Source: Cryptomeria japonica (Eukaryota; Streptophyta; Pinopsida; Cupressales; Cupressaceae). Taken from it: a stretch of 64,000 nucleotides of DNA. Made by a program: the position numbers and the translations under genes. Each line of letters begins with the position of its first letter. Position 1 is the first letter of the stretch. Below are positions 21,011 through 34,146 of this stretch, piece after piece. The notes beneath the pieces were generated by a model. It was not told the origin of the DNA. It saw only the letters and a program-made list of their open reading frames with translations, and did no database searches. The DNA lies in NCBI RefSeq assembly GCF_030272615.1, contig NW_026729331.1, positions 1-64,000 on the forward strand, read 5' to 3'.

Positions 21011-22655
21011 ACAAAATCAAATCTTTCAACAGACTCAGACAACATATGGTTCAGTGCTATCTATCCTTTTTGTGAAAGTGACCATTGTGACCACAATCGA
21101 ATAAGACTTATACAAGTGACATATTTGAACTTGCTTTGGATTTGTTTGTTTACACATCTCTTGATTTAAGATGAACATAAAAATTTCTTGGGTAGTATTG
21201 ATAGGATTTGAACAATTCATAAAAGGATTTCGACTTGAACATAGGCCAATATTCTTGAATAGAATTTGTGGGTATTGATTTTTATGATAGTGTTTGATTT
21301 TGGACAAGGATGGGACTAGGAGACTCTTTGATAGGTTGGATAGACACAATATGAGAAGATGGTATTTGATAGGAAGTCATGATTTTAGGAAACTCTAGTT
21401 CATGCTTAATATACTCAGATTTACAAGATCCTTACATGATGGTACTTGATCTTGGATGGGCATGTTGCTAGAATTTTTATTGTATGGTGTTATTTGTTGG
21501 ATAGGAATGGCACCATGCGAGTTGTGGATATTCTTGGGAAAAGTAACATCATTGAATTTGTGTGATATATATTCTTCATTTTAATAGTCCTCAATAGAAA
21601 TATAAAAAGAATTATTTGGCTTTTGGTGTGTTTGTAATGTGTATTAATATTTTGGATAGATGGATTGGAAGTTATATTGTAAGGAGGAAGATGAAGGATA
21701 TACATAATGTGTGAAATATATGGAGTGCTCTCATGAACTTGGTCTTGGAAACATTGACTAGAAAGAAGGATGTCAAGTTAAGATTGGGTTTCCCTTGTCA
21801 ACAGAGTCATAGGTTGAGTAATGAAAGCTCACAGAAAGTTTATCTATAATAATCTCATTATTAAATATATTTTAATTATTATATTCAACTTGATCTACAA
21901 TACTATCATCATCGTCATTAATAAATTAATTTTTTATTTGATTTGGATAGCAAAATTTCTCTAATGAATTCATAGGATTAGGTCTTTCTTTAATGGTGAT
22001 TTTGGTTTCACATTGGCTTCACTAATGTAATGTTGACTAGGATTTTGATATTGAATAATAAACCTCTCAAACCAAGGATCATTTGTGCAAAAGGTGGTAG
22101 ATTGTTTATTAGAATCTTGACAATCTTTTGAAGGCTTAGTAATTGACTTTTGTGTGAGGATAAGGATTTGTTTTTCGCTAAATGATTTTGGATTTAGGCA
22201 TAGATAGGTTTTGAGTGTCTTGTCATAGAATGGTGTTTCCCTTCTATTTTTGAAATTTGGATGGTAAGTAGAATATGGGTGGGAGGATAGAAAGTTAGTT
22301 ACATTTTTTCTTAAAATAGTGTCATCTAAGGATTTAGGAACTCATCCTAATGTACAATATTACTAGAATCAAATATCAAGTTAAATGAGATCTTATTCTT
22401 CCTGATCAACTAAAATACCACCATCATGATCATTATGATCTTGTATTGGTTCAAGAAAATAATTTTATCTAAGGCAATCATGGTACTTGGTTTACCCTTG
22501 ATTGTGATTTTAAGCTTTACTAAGGGAGGATATGGATCCATTTTTTATGCCTATTTATATATCTAATTAATAATTAATGTATATTAAATATTTGAATATA
22601 TTATATAGTTAATTAATAATTAAAATTAAATATAATAAAAAGCATATATCTAAAT
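21011..22655. other. Unassigned DNA between Tat element and thaumatin relic
   Basis: No gene recognised. Short minus-strand frames (for example 21035-21349) show no motif. It may include the diverged rest of the Tat 3' LTR, but I cannot show that. The last few hundred bases are very AT-rich. Confidence 0.5.
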
Positions 22656-22771
22656 ATAATGTTTATAATTAGTATTATTAATCATTACTAATTGTCTATA
22701 GAATAAAATAATGTATTTTGACTCCTCACTCCTCCATAACTTGCATTATAAAACATTTGTCAATATAATTA

Positions 22772-23745
22772 GCCGATAGGCTATATTATGGATGGAGTTT
22801 GAGTTGTAAACATGTCTCGCACTAATATACCATCATTTTAGCACTAATATACTATGTTTTTAACACCAATATATAGTTTTCATCGATCATTTGTTTGGGA
22901 CCGTATGTAGTTAAAGAAACACTGTATCTTTTAATTGTTGGTAAACTATATAATATATTTCAATAAATGCAAGATCAAATAAATCTAATTCATTGACAGT
23001 TAATTAGAATACAATCATAAATGCTAAAAAAATGTCCACCTTTTCCACCACTCTATAATTATTGATGACTCTAACACCACCCAAAAGTATTCATATAATG
23101 CATCTGATTCGGCTTCATCATCTGATTCGGCTTCATCATCTGATTCGGCCTCATCATTTGAAACTTCATCCTGTTTATTGATAAGATAAAAGCACCCAGC
23201 AAGTTTAAAACGAGCAGTGAAAACACATAATAATGAATAGAAAACAACAGAAAGAATAATAGACACAACAATGAACTCGAGACACAAGATTAATGTTGTT
23301 CACCACTAAGTGGCTATGTCCACCAGAAAGCAGAGAGAATTCTTATTAACCAATATCTAATACTACACAGTACATCATGTATGGGCTGCATACAGCCATT
23401 TATATAAACATATCAAATATGAAATGAAGAGTCTTCTGGGGAAGACAAACAGCCATGTGACTGTTGGGCTTCATATTCCGAACACTATTATCATCATTTT
23501 AATATGACCGTCCAAGGTAGCAAAACATTGTGGACTGGAATGTACTACTATAAAATCTCAAACAAACTTTGTATTTGTAAAAGAGAGCGCAAATAGATTG
23601 TTGTGAATAATTTTAACTCACAAATTTAACATTTATTAATCAAAATAATATATTAGATATATAAATTGAATTGACTTTCTAACCTATTAATTTAGAAAGG
23701 TTTTTCTACCGGCATAATACTTACACCCCTTTTGTGCACATGCTA
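22772..23745. other. ~970-bp insertion inside the thaumatin relic
   Basis: Paralogous upstream DNA is continuous at 10540 but interrupted here. The insert has no recognisable transposase. It contains three 'cta/caccaatata' motifs (22797-22876), an 18-bp triplicate (23103-23156) and a stretch near 23290-23410 with LTR-like feel. I cannot name the element or verify terminal repeats. Confidence 0.5.
23103..23156 (-). repeat. 18-bp unit in three copies
   Basis: 'tctgattcggcttcatca' three times in a row, the last with one change. On the minus strand it would encode repeated DDEAES in an 87-residue frame (23024-23287), which I do not regard as a gene without further support. Confidence 0.85.
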
Positions 23746-24440
23746 GTTAACTAAATTCAACATGCATTGTCATGGTTTTTGAAACACACGCAACTTTAGG
23801 TATTGAAAGTCACAGATCGCTGCTTTGAATACAAATAAGTAGATTTTGACAATGCAGAAATTGTCAAGCCAGAGATAACATAAGTCTGATTGTTCATGAC
23901 CATTCGAATTTCAAAAGACTGGGGCTCTCATTATCATATGATAGGCGGCTTTGAACTCTGGTCTTTCCTTCCATCGTAACACGCGGAGCTCTCTTCTCTG
24001 TATAAGTAACTAAACTCCTACTTGAATACTCAATGTATCCATCTAGAAAGATACTAGAAAACATCAGCTTTGAGACATCTATATCAATGCATTTTTGTTA
24101 ATGTTTGGGGTAATATTCTGTTTCATTATCAGAATGTAGAAAGTCGGGATTAATTTCAAACGTGGACGGTTCTTCACATCTTGATAATGGATCACATGAC
24201 ATGATTGAGATTGATAAAATAATATATTATATACTAATTGTAAATAATGAAAAATCGTGGTCAATAGAAAAAATACAGAGTAAAATATATAAGCTTCCAA
24301 AGAAATGTTTAAATGCTGACAAGGGTTGTCGTAACACACACGGCTTCTCAAGCCGGTTTCATGTTTTCTTGCTTCATTCGATCCAGACGGTATAATGGCA
24401 ACAGTTTCAGATCTTGCGCTTCTTGTAGCTAGACTGGCTA

Positions 24441-27400
24441 CAACATAAGAGAGCTATTTAAGACATTTTTTAAAGACAATATTAGTATATTGTCTTAAAT
24501 ACTTGAATTATTATTTAATTATCTTAAATTAAAAAATAAAATGATTTTAATTTGTCTTAAATTAAAAATTAAGACAAAAGATACATGAATTTTCAAAAGA
24601 GGAATGGTGGGAAGTGAAAACATAAAATCAATCATCCCTAACCTACTTTTTTTACCACAAATTCTTAGAAACTGAGTCAAGCCCCTTACAAAATTTGTGA
24701 TGGTTGCAATGGATTGGCCTGCAACATTTGGCTTCCAACGAACTCGATTAGAAGAGGTAGTTTTGTGGGAAAATATAAATTTGTAAAGGAAAAGATTGGT
24801 TTTTATTAGGATGATAGCTTGTGTATCAAATCTCTACATTTCTACTTTTCTTGAGCGGGATCTGAACGTGCCACTGGTTGTCTATTCAACAACCACTCCA
24901 TTGTGGCCCTCGTCTTTTACTTCTCAACCATTCTTTCAAAAATTGAAGGAATAGGCAAGGAGCGACCCTTGCATGTCATGTGGCACCACCCATCAAAAAT
25001 GTGAGGGATCCCGATGTCAATAAAATCTTGGGCATAGTTTAGAAATTTATTTATTTATATTATTTTCAGGCCCAAAATGTTAGAAAGTGCATATCTCAAA
25101 GGGGTGCATATATGTTAGAAATGGAATTGATTGGGAAAAGTTTCTCGGGGTTCCATATCGGTGACTAGTCTTAACTGTAGGCCAATACTTGCTCATACCC
25201 CCCATGGTCAATTATATGGCATTCAACCCAATTTGGGATTTCAAACACTGGGGCACCCCCTTCATTCACTCCATTAATTTAGGATCCCTCCATTCGGGGT
25301 TTAAAGATTTTTTTTGTTCATTAGCCATGAGCTGCAGTCAGATAAAATTGGCTTTTGAGCCCATATATATTTCTTTATGAAAGCAATATATGGCAATGAA
25401 ATCTTGAGAAATCCTTGTTCTCATCTTAGGCACTCTGGTTTCGTATTTTTACAATATATGCAATACGATATTCTAGAAGTAGTGAGAGATAAGTTTTCAT
25501 CTATAAGAGGTGGGTCCTTTTTGGCACTAATGTATTATAAAGTGCCAAAAGGTTACTACAGTCCTCACGTTTCCTTATCCAATGGCACCAATCAAAAGCT
25601 ATTGATTTTTTAATTTAGGGTTGAACTGCAATGTTTAGGAACAATACTAAAAATTACTTTATCTGCATTTGACTGGTTGAGAATGAAAATCTTAAGATTA
25701 ATCAAGTTATTTAAATGATGTCAATAAATTATATTTCACCTATTTTGTGTTTCCAGCTTTGGCTAGTTTGTCTCACGATACTCTTTACCCTTGCATGCAG
25801 TAGTAGATAATTACACCTCAATACAATTTCTTCATTTGGAAGTACAATACTGCTTAACTTTGTGCAGTCTATAGTAATTAAAGAGGGAAGAGGTGCCATA
25901 GCTGAAGAACCCTACTTTTAGGGTGTGTGGTGCCTATATGGTAAAGTTTCACCCAAAAAATTTCGGTCTACAATGAAGAGAGGTTAGATTAATTCATTCT
26001 ACCTCATCCAAGTATTCACTGCATTTACAACCCTGCCTTTTCCTCTTTGTTGTGCTTCATATTCAGATTGAATGTACAATGCTTTATTAAATATGAAGAT
26101 TGTTTTCCTTCTCATTAATGTGAGCGAGGCCTTTTGTAGTCAACCATGTATCATTGAGTTGTATCCCTCAGTTGCTGCGATTTTTTCTTCATGTGGATTC
26201 TTTGTTTAGTTTCATATGATTGTACTATCTAATTAGTTTTGATTGTATCATTTAGCCGTGTATTCATGAGATTCCTTATTATCTGCAACATTGGAGTTGG
26301 ATAGTCCTAAACATATCATTGCTTGTTTAATATTGTATAGATGAAGAAGAAAATGTATAATATAAGCTAAATCACATTTAATTCTAAAAAATAGCCAACA
26401 TTGTGTATTGGACTACTTTTCACTCTTTCAAGCTTCTTGAAAAGGATTATAACTAGTTCTTGCTGAACTTAATTTATGATAAGTTTGGATGCAATTGCAA
26501 TCTTTATGGAATTAGAACTGCTCCTTGAATTTGCCATCCTTGAATGTCCTTTGGACTGTTAACTGTGATCTTCAATATGGTTGTAAGATTTTGTCTATCA
26601 CTTTACCCTCTAAGTTGTAAGAGCATGGGGAAACCTTATGTATCTCTACCACTAATGTTAACAATGAACATCTAATTCATTTCTCCATGAGAACTTGATA
26701 ACTGTAGCAAATTACTGTCTCTTATTTCATTCATGTTCTATAATTCATAAAGTTGTCTTTTATTCTGATTTTTCCTCTGTCAAGATCATTTGGTGCTCTA
26801 CCCTTTGGTTGCAAGAAAGGAGCCTTTGCGTGCTAACACTGTCTTGGCATCTCTTTGGGCTCATTATCTTTGAAAGCTCCTTTATGACCAAAACATATCA
26901 TTCCATGTGGAACACTAACCTTAAACAAGTATAAACAAAATATTCTATGAAGGAACATAATATCCTTAGGGAGCCTGAAAGGACTAAAATATATTTCACT
27001 CAACCTTTGTACATGACCTCCTTATCCTTTCATCACTCTTGTTATTTCTTCATGGGTATTCACTCATGATAGTCCTTGACATACTGTAGACAATTGCTTC
27101 TGTATGATGGATGCCTCTTGAATATCTCGGGTTTGATCTCTTCATTAGTACTAGGTCTATTGTTTGGTTACTATAATTGTTTACTATAACAACGTCTGGG
27201 ATCAGAAATCAAGTTTGAATTTAGTAAAACAATGTCTATGTTTACTATAACAACGTCTGGGATCAGAAATCAAGTCTGAATTTAGTAAAACTGCATCTGT
27301 GTTCACTACTGAGAAATTACACAAAAATTGTCAAGAACAAAAGGGCTTAACTTTTCAGATTCAAAGAGCTTCTAGAGCTGCTTCCAATAGGGCTTCATTT

Positions 27401-27516
27401 TTTAGACAACTTGTCTTCATCACACATAGTAAAAATCTCTTGAGTGTTCTACCCAAAAGAGTAAAGTTGTTCTAAAATGCGTCTAACTTTCATCCTCTCT
27501 GTCAACCCTTGAATTT
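24441..27516. other. Unassigned DNA left of the second Tat remnant
   Basis: No gene, LTR or RNA recognised in about 3 kb. It includes one tandem repeat (27179-27300). Short frames such as 25189-25380 and 26695-26934 show no conserved motif. Confidence 0.5.
27179..27300. repeat. 61-bp tandem duplication
   Basis: 'gtttactataacaacgtctg' starts at 27179 and again at 27240. The two units are almost identical over 61 bp. Confidence 0.85.
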
Positions 27517-28385
27517 AGTGTCACAACTTGTCGAGGAAAATTCACCTTGCAAGGTGCTCCATCTTAAACCACACCCTCTTCATCATTCATCAAGAATGTA
27601 TATTACCTTGTAGACCAACTAGGGAAAACACCCGCACTCATCTTGATTCTTGAGCTATTACTCATATCCCCTTCACACAATTCTATTATTGACAAAACTT
27701 TGAGAGAGACTTTCGTACCCACTGATCTGAACATGGACTAGTTTCAAGACATGGTGGGGTGCCTTTCCATTCCACATTGCCTTACATTCACAGAAGTCGA
27801 TGATGCATCCATAAGCCAGCCTCATAATCCACCTCTACATATTGAAGCCTTCCTCCATAAAAATTGAATAAAATGAGTCTTGATAGATGGAGGAATAGGT
27901 CTAAACATTTGTATATTGAACAATATTAAGAAACTGGGATATTCTAAAAAGGCTATGAATTCTACACATGCAATCACCATTAAGGCATATGATGATGAAG
28001 AGCACTCATCCAAGGGCACAGTCAACTTACCTCTTAGAGATGGGCCAGTTACAAAGGATGTGGTATGTCAAGTCCTTGATCTAGAGCTCACATACAACAT
28101 AATTTTGGGACATCCGTGGATACATGAAATGAGAGTATTACCATCAACATATCATCAATGTATCAAATTTCCTTACAATGGAGTTGATGTAAAAAAAAAA
28201 GGTGATCCAAATCGGTTCATATGTTGGAATAACCTATGACCAGGATCAAAGATAATAATTCCAATTAATAGAGAACAAACTCCATCATCAACATATGTGA
28301 ATCCAGAATCCTTGAAAGCTTCTACATCAAAGCAAGTAGAGCTCAAATTAAAATTCAACGTTAAAGACATGGGATGTGGTGAGTA
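27517..28385 (+). pseudogene. Decayed Tat protease region
   Basis: Matches the end of the gag-protease ORF at about 14975-15840. The open stretch 27880-28239 keeps the protease region (MIDGGIGLNICILNNI, then ITIKAYDDEEHSSKG and NIILGHPWIHEM). Upstream it is broken by stops. An A10 run at 28191-28200 replaces coding sequence that differs in the fuller element. No working protease is expected. Confidence 0.75.
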
Positions 28386-28805
28386 TATCTTCCATGTTGA
28401 TCAACTCCCACTATCTCCTAAGGCATTTAATTGATAGGAGTATCCTACAAATAATTTAAAATATCAAGGAATTGGGTATGAACCACCCAGTATTGTGGCT
28501 ACTAAGGTCTGAATGCAAATCTCCTCTAGTGGCGCAAGCAACTCTTGATATCAATAGTCCTAAGAGTGGTGCCAACAAAGAATCTATTGAATATATCGCC
28601 ATCCCTCTGGAGAACTCATACAACCTTACCATGTTATCCACTCATTCCATTTCCACTCCACTTATAGACTTGGATCAATAAGAATTACAAAATCCCTTAC
28701 TTGTTGGGGATCAAAAGTCAAGCTTTGAAAAGAAAAATTTAAAAGTAAAAAATAAAGAGAATTCCTTCAGTCCAAATCAAAATCAAAGTCAAGGATAAAA
28801 ATCCT

Positions 28806-29174
28806 ATGAAGAAAAAAGAACAAGAGTTGATCTCCCCTAATATGGGCCAAGGTAGTTCACACATTAGTAATTCTACCTTAGTTCCTTCATCAAGGAACAC
28901 AATTAATCGAGAAACACATCATTTAGTCAAGGTACGTCAAAGCTACAATCATAAGGTAAATTCTGTCACATTTGAGGTGGGTGACTTAGTTCTCAAAGAA
29001 AATCATAAGAATCAACAAGATAGAGAGAAAAAGGGAAAGTTTGAACCAAATTGGATTGGTCCTTACGTCATCACAACATTCTATGGATCAGGTGCATATC
29101 AACTCTCAACACAAGATGGAGAACCTTTGGAGGACCCTATGAATAGAATGCACCTTCACAGGTTTTACACATAG
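28806..29174 (+). CDS. Integrase C-terminal tail ORF of deleted Tat element (copy B)
   Basis: The 122-residue duplicate of 402-770, ending MHLHRFYT, with a handful of residue differences and an open frame. About 75 C-terminal residues match the integrase tail ending at 20305. There is no catalytic core. See the copy A entry for reasoning. Confidence 0.7.
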   Translation: MKKKEQELISPNMGQGSSHISNSTLVPSSRNTINRETHHLVKVRQSYNHKVNSVTFEVGDLVLKENHKNQQDREKKGKFEPNWIGPYVITTFYGSGAYQLSTQDGEPLEDPMNRMHLHRFYT

Positions 29175-30399
29175 TTTTTCAGAATATCCCATTGTCAAAA
29201 ATACAAAAAAATACAAAAAAATATTAAAAAAATACCAAAAAATAATAAAAATAAAAAAGATTGTTACTTGGTGAAAACTTGTCAAACAGGCACCGTGTGA
29301 CACAAAAAAAAATAAAAAATAAAAAAAGGTAAAGAGAAATAAATTCTTGCAACGATGAAAACCACTTCGATGATGCCCTGGGCAAATACCATTGTGAAAA
29401 CCAGGTTATTGGTGCCATGCTTAGAGACATTGGTCCTCCCTCCTTCAGAATTCAATCTGATCCTTTTACCTTGCTCACACTCACATCCTACTACTCCCAT
29501 CATGGTTGGTTATTGATCTACCTAAGATTGGTTCCCTTTCATACAACTTGCCCTTCCTTTCCATTCCTCTTCTTCCACAATAAATCGGATCCTATTTGTA
29601 ACTAGGGAAAATCCTAAGTCTAGTGATGGGTGTGGAACCTTAAGCATCACATGTTTTGAGGAGCATCATCTTTTTATCTTCCTTTTTCTGTTCATGCACA
29701 GTTCACAATAAAAGAGCATTTGCATCGCCAATCCACAATAAAATTCCATTATTCTCTGCAATAAAGTATAAATTTCATAGATTCAGTCAATTTTAGATGA
29801 GAAGCAATCAACACTAATAACTTGAGGATTACAGTTTATGTTGGTGTCAAGTCTTGGTTTTATTTTGATTTTATCTTGTATGGTGACATGTCTTTTAGCT
29901 TTTCAAGGATGCCTCTAACTAGAGATTCTATCTCTAGGATGTCTTTGACTAGAAAGGTGAAGATGGGGTATGTTCACCTATTTTGTTGTCTGTGGATTGT
30001 CTCTTAGTAATGCTATGTGTTGTCCAAGGATATGAGGGCACTATGAGTCTAGTGTGAATTGGAGCATTCCTTGTTTGTGATTGTTTGATCTCCATGCAAA
30101 TGGGTACAATGAATTTCTAGGTCTAGCACATATCTGGATTGTCAAAACCTATTTGCCATAATTAAGCTCAATGATGATAATAGCACAAGAAGTTCTTTTC
30201 ACTTCCATATCTTCTACCTTTCATCCCCTTTTTCCACTATCCCTTCTTGAGTCTGTGTAGCCTGCTATCATATGACTAAGTATAATGACACACCAAAAAG
30301 ATCTTCTTATCATATAGTTTTATTCTGCATCATTACATGTTAGCACATAATACACATGCATTTAGAAATCATGATAGCATCACATCCTACATACACTAT

Positions 30400-31125
30400 T
30401 GAATTGGGGTACTAAGGTGTTCTTGTGGTTTTATGGAATAGTGTTTTTTACAATATGTATGTACTAAGTATTTATGTTTTACTCATTTGAAATATATTTT
30501 TTAAATTAAAGCATGTATTTTGAGAGGATGCACATATCACTTGTAGCACAATTAGGTGACTCCCACAAGTAGTATGGTACTTGGCATGGACTATAACAAG
30601 AATCTTTCTTTCATTCTTCTTTATTTCTAGCTAAGATATTAGATGCTTCTTCTCCTATTATTATCATTAATATAATTATACGATTAGTCATAATTTTTCT
30701 CAAAATATAAATTAATAAAAATATTGATGGAACTATCTTGTTGAAAGAAAGTAAAATCATTTCTTTAACAAGAATACACATTCCTAATTGTACACGATCT
30801 ATATGTTTTGTCACATAAAATTCAATAGTGAAAAGTGTGTCTTCTATTGGGTAAGCTTCTTACTAGAAAATTCTTACACTAGATATCATATAATTTTATT
30901 AAAAAAGTTATTCATTTATTTCTCAACCCTTCACTTTGTATAAAAGATGGAATAATCACTTAACCTTGTACAAGATAATCTATTATAGAGGAACAAATAG
31001 TTATTGTAAAAGATGGTGTACATACACTCCAATATTTTCACAATCAATCTATAACTTTACTATATGTTTACATAGGATTCCATCATTTATATATGATTGA
31101 CAAACTTGGATTACTAGTTTAACAT
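30400..31125. other. Stretch paralogous to thaumatin-gene 3' flank (copy B)
   Basis: Duplicate of 2004-2729, resembling 39990-40500 and 40858-40990 of the same copy. No gene. Confidence 0.6.
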
Positions 31126-31870
31126 TGTTGAACACACTGTAAGACTAAGAGGGGTGGTGAAGCAATCTAGATCAATTCTTTTCAGATCTATACAACAATT
31201 AATCTGATACTACAATTGCAAAACATAAAACCATAAAGCACATTTAGCACATGAACATTAGATTCATGGAAAACTCTATAAGCGAAACAACATATTGAGA
31301 ATCACACTCAAAATATAATAAAACCAATTAAAAGGATTTAGGCTCATTACCTAGGAACAATATGCACCTAAAGGACTTGAAATGCTAAGGCACGCAAACT
31401 TAGGGAAAAATGCAAAGAGAATTAGAAAATGCAAATTCATAGCTCTGAGAACCTAATTCTTTGCGAGTGCCATATCTAGAACTAAATTGAAAGGCCATCC
31501 ATAAATTTCTAGGAACCATGTTGTTGAAGAGTAGATTCAATTCCAGCGCTAGGTGCGAGGTGTTGGAGTGAAAGATTGAGTTTTTCAGGTTTCATCGATA
31601 AATTGATATGCATATTATTCTTTCAGATAGGAGAGATAGGGAAACTCAAGCTAGTCTTCATTAGGATTGATTCTTCTAAAAACTTCATAAAATTGATAGT
31701 AGCAACATCTGCAACATTGCGTTATAGATTGGTGTGAAGCGGGCCAGTGGTCTGTACACAATGCAATCAGACCTTCGTGGAAGGAACAGTAAATTTCCTT
31801 GAAAAAAGACTAACCCAAAATTAATTTGGCTTCTGATAGGAGGAAAAACTAATGGGCATTCCCACCATAT
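31126..31870. repeat. Possible solo LTR (copy B)
   Basis: Duplicate of 2730-3480, starting TGTTGAACAC where the flank similarity stops. The right end is uncertain and no partner is seen. Confidence 0.3.
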
Positions 31871-32577
31871 AAATATAGTCTATGGGCTAATAAAAATTTC
31901 ATCAATATTTAAATGGGTAATGTGAAAAAAAGGAATTCATATGCAATATCTTATTAAAATTTTGAAGTTCAAATATTTTAATTCTAATTAAACAGGTAAT
32001 GTTATTCTCTTAAGATTACATAGTTCTAATCAGAAATCATTCTACATTCTTCACAACAATAATATACACACATACATATTTGAAAAGAAGATATTTGTAT
32101 TTGAAAAAAATACAAATGTTTTATTTTCTAATAAAACAAGTACATAGTTTATGAGTATATTGACATAAAAATAAGGGGATGGCTTTATGTTTCCTAACAA
32201 GTTATTTGAAACAAACTTAACAAAAACAAATTTACACAACTATAGACATCACTTAAACCATAATGTTAAAATTAAACTACACATCCATAAATACATAAAA
32301 TTTAGTATTAAATGATGTATAATACAATATGTATGCAACTATGTGAGTGTGTGTTCATCTAGTTTCCATCATGCTAATTATTGCAAGGTGGGTAGGAAAC
32401 TTCTACCACACCCAAGTTGTTTTCTTTGACATGTTCTTGCATCATTCCCACTAAGATTAAATGATCAATAGGTTAGTCCACAAAACTATAGTTGAAGAAT
32501 ATTTCATCATAATTTCCATTTTAATGCCATGCATTTAAAAATAACATCTAATGTAAAAATCATTTATCCATAATAAA
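31871..32577. other. AT-rich spacer (copy B)
   Basis: Duplicate of 3481-4189; no gene recognised. Confidence 0.6.
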
Positions 32578-33030
32578 TGTGAGATTTTGCCAAGATCAAG
32601 AGCTCAATGAAAAGTACAAAATAGAGAGAGAAAATATTGATAGGATTAAGCTGTATTCTATCAAGATGAAAATACTGATCAGCTGGATCATCAAGTTACA
32701 TATAATATAGATGAGCCTTAATATAAAGGCAAGGCTAGGAGACAAGAGAGCACACAATGATGTCATGTGGCTTAGTGAGATGCAAGGGTACGTAGGGGTA
32801 GGTAGGAGAAATAGTAAAATATTCCACATGAGGTGGATCACCCACTAAAGGTGGAATTATCACTCCACAATAAGTGGATATGATAAGTAGAAACAAGATC
32901 ACACCATAAAAGGTGGAAATTCTCCTACATACACACTCCCAATGTAGAAAATCTCCCTAGGTGTCTCATATGCAAACTACTATGATATGCATGTACCTAA
33001 GTAAACTTAAGTAAAGTGTAATTATATCCA
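32578..33030 (-). repeat. 3' LTR of gag-only element (copy B)
   Basis: 453 bp, TGTGAG ... tatcca, matching 35156-35580 with small gaps. Confidence 0.82.
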
Positions 33031-33140
33031 AGATGTATGTATGATTGCCCATCAAAATTCTGCGGCATGTGGAAAGGCTCATATGAAGAGGCCATAGACT
33101 GCGAAGATGCCATATGATGAGAAGCCCCTAAATCTAGAAG

Positions 33141-34146
33141 TCATATCCTTGAATCATGACTTGTAATAACACAAAGAGTTTTTCCCTTTCCTTTATCTGT
33201 CCCAAAGGAGTGATTCTTTCCTTTATCCATTTCCTTGGAAGAAGAAGCCAAAGTGGACATTCTAGAAGGTAAATTGATTTTGTTCTCCTCAAGAATATGT
33301 TTCAATTCATCAATATCATTCTTGTAACAATGTTGTTCATCATGTCCTGACTTCTTGCAATATGCACAAAAAATATTGTCCTTAGATTTCCTCTTAGGTG
33401 AGGATGTAGAATCACCTTGTTGTGGAGAGGAGGATTGTGCTCCATCTTGTTGTACTTTAGACCTAGGTTGCTTTTGATTCTTGTCTTTTCCTTGATTTCT
33501 TTGATTCCCTCTATTAGCCACCAATGCTTGCGACTTTGAAAATTTGAGAATCCCCATCTTGGTCAACTTAGATTGGTCAAGTATTAATATATTCATGAAT
33601 GCATCAAAGGGAGAAGTGTATGAGGAACTTTGAGCTAACCTCTATGTGTGAAAGCTAGATACAAAGGCTGCATACTCTGATGAAAAAAAATTCCAACAAG
33701 TTATAAATCAATTGAGAATCCTTCTTGTCAATACCACAATCCTTTAGATTTTCTCTTAGATCATTTTCTTTTGTGACATAATCTTGGATTGTATCAAAAT
33801 CCTTGGCATCCAAAGTGGTGAGTTCACTATCAAGCTTGCAGCTCTTAATCTCACCAACTTGTCCATACAATTTATCATAAATATACCAAGCCTCTTTAAT
33901 TGTTGTACACTTCACAATGTGAAGAATGAGGTCATCTAATACATACTTTCTAAGAGTTCCAAGTGCCATATATTTTTTAGTGAGCCATTCAACTTGAGCA
34001 TTAGTATTAGCCTTAGGATCAGGTGGTGCTATTATTGTTCCATTTACATAATGAACGAGTCCTTTTTCCATTAGTTTAATCCAAGCCTTAATCTTCCATG
34101 AAGCATAATTATGAGGAGTTAAAAGTGGAAATTTAGGAGAACCCAT
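33141..34146 (-). pseudogene. Copia-type gag, frameshifted
   Basis: Start chosen at the Met of MGSPKFPLLTPHNYASWK (34146). The longer open frame from 34194 adds 16 residues of leader. The N-terminal part resembles plant Copia gag (UBN2 type): YASWKIKAWIKLMEKGL, KEAWYIYDKLYGQVGEIKS, DSELTTLDAKDFDTIQDYV. The frame is lost in an A-tract near 33690, followed by one stop, and is regained in the frame at 33141-33596. That frame carries a basic linker and the zinc knuckle CAYCKKSGHDEQHC, then an acidic-basic tail. It is the only coding content of this element. As it stands it cannot make a full gag. Confidence 0.82.

Larger units (their letters stand above)
22656..24440 (+). pseudogene. Thaumatin-like relic: promoter and exon 1 only, split by an insertion
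   Basis: The ends of this block match the region upstream of the intact gene: 22660-22771 resembles 10475-10540, and 23745-24440 resembles 10540-11240. The start codon is at 24395 and encodes MATVSDLALLVARLATT before a TAA, which is the start of a signal peptide only. The near promoter and TATA box present at 11380-11398 and 63510-63530 are absent before this ATG. Similarity ends at about 24440; the intron and exon 2 are missing. About 970 bp of unrelated sequence (22772-23745) interrupts the upstream part. It cannot make a thaumatin-like protein. Confidence 0.75.
27517..30399 (+). mobile_element. Internally deleted Tat-type remnant (copy B)
   Basis: The start at about 27517 matches the Tat element at 14975 onward (protease region). 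After about 28385 the sequence departs from the fuller element and then rejoins at the integrase tail (28929-29174), so reverse transcriptase, both RNase H domains and the integrase core are gone. The 3' untranslated part follows as in 771-2003. The portion from 28402 is the duplicate of the window's left end. The host-like flank resumes near 30400. Confidence 0.8.

Noticed and set aside
23024-23287. Minus-strand frame with DDEAES repeats as a small protein gene
   Set aside because: It depends on an 18-bp microsatellite; no homolog, promoter or splice context is visible.
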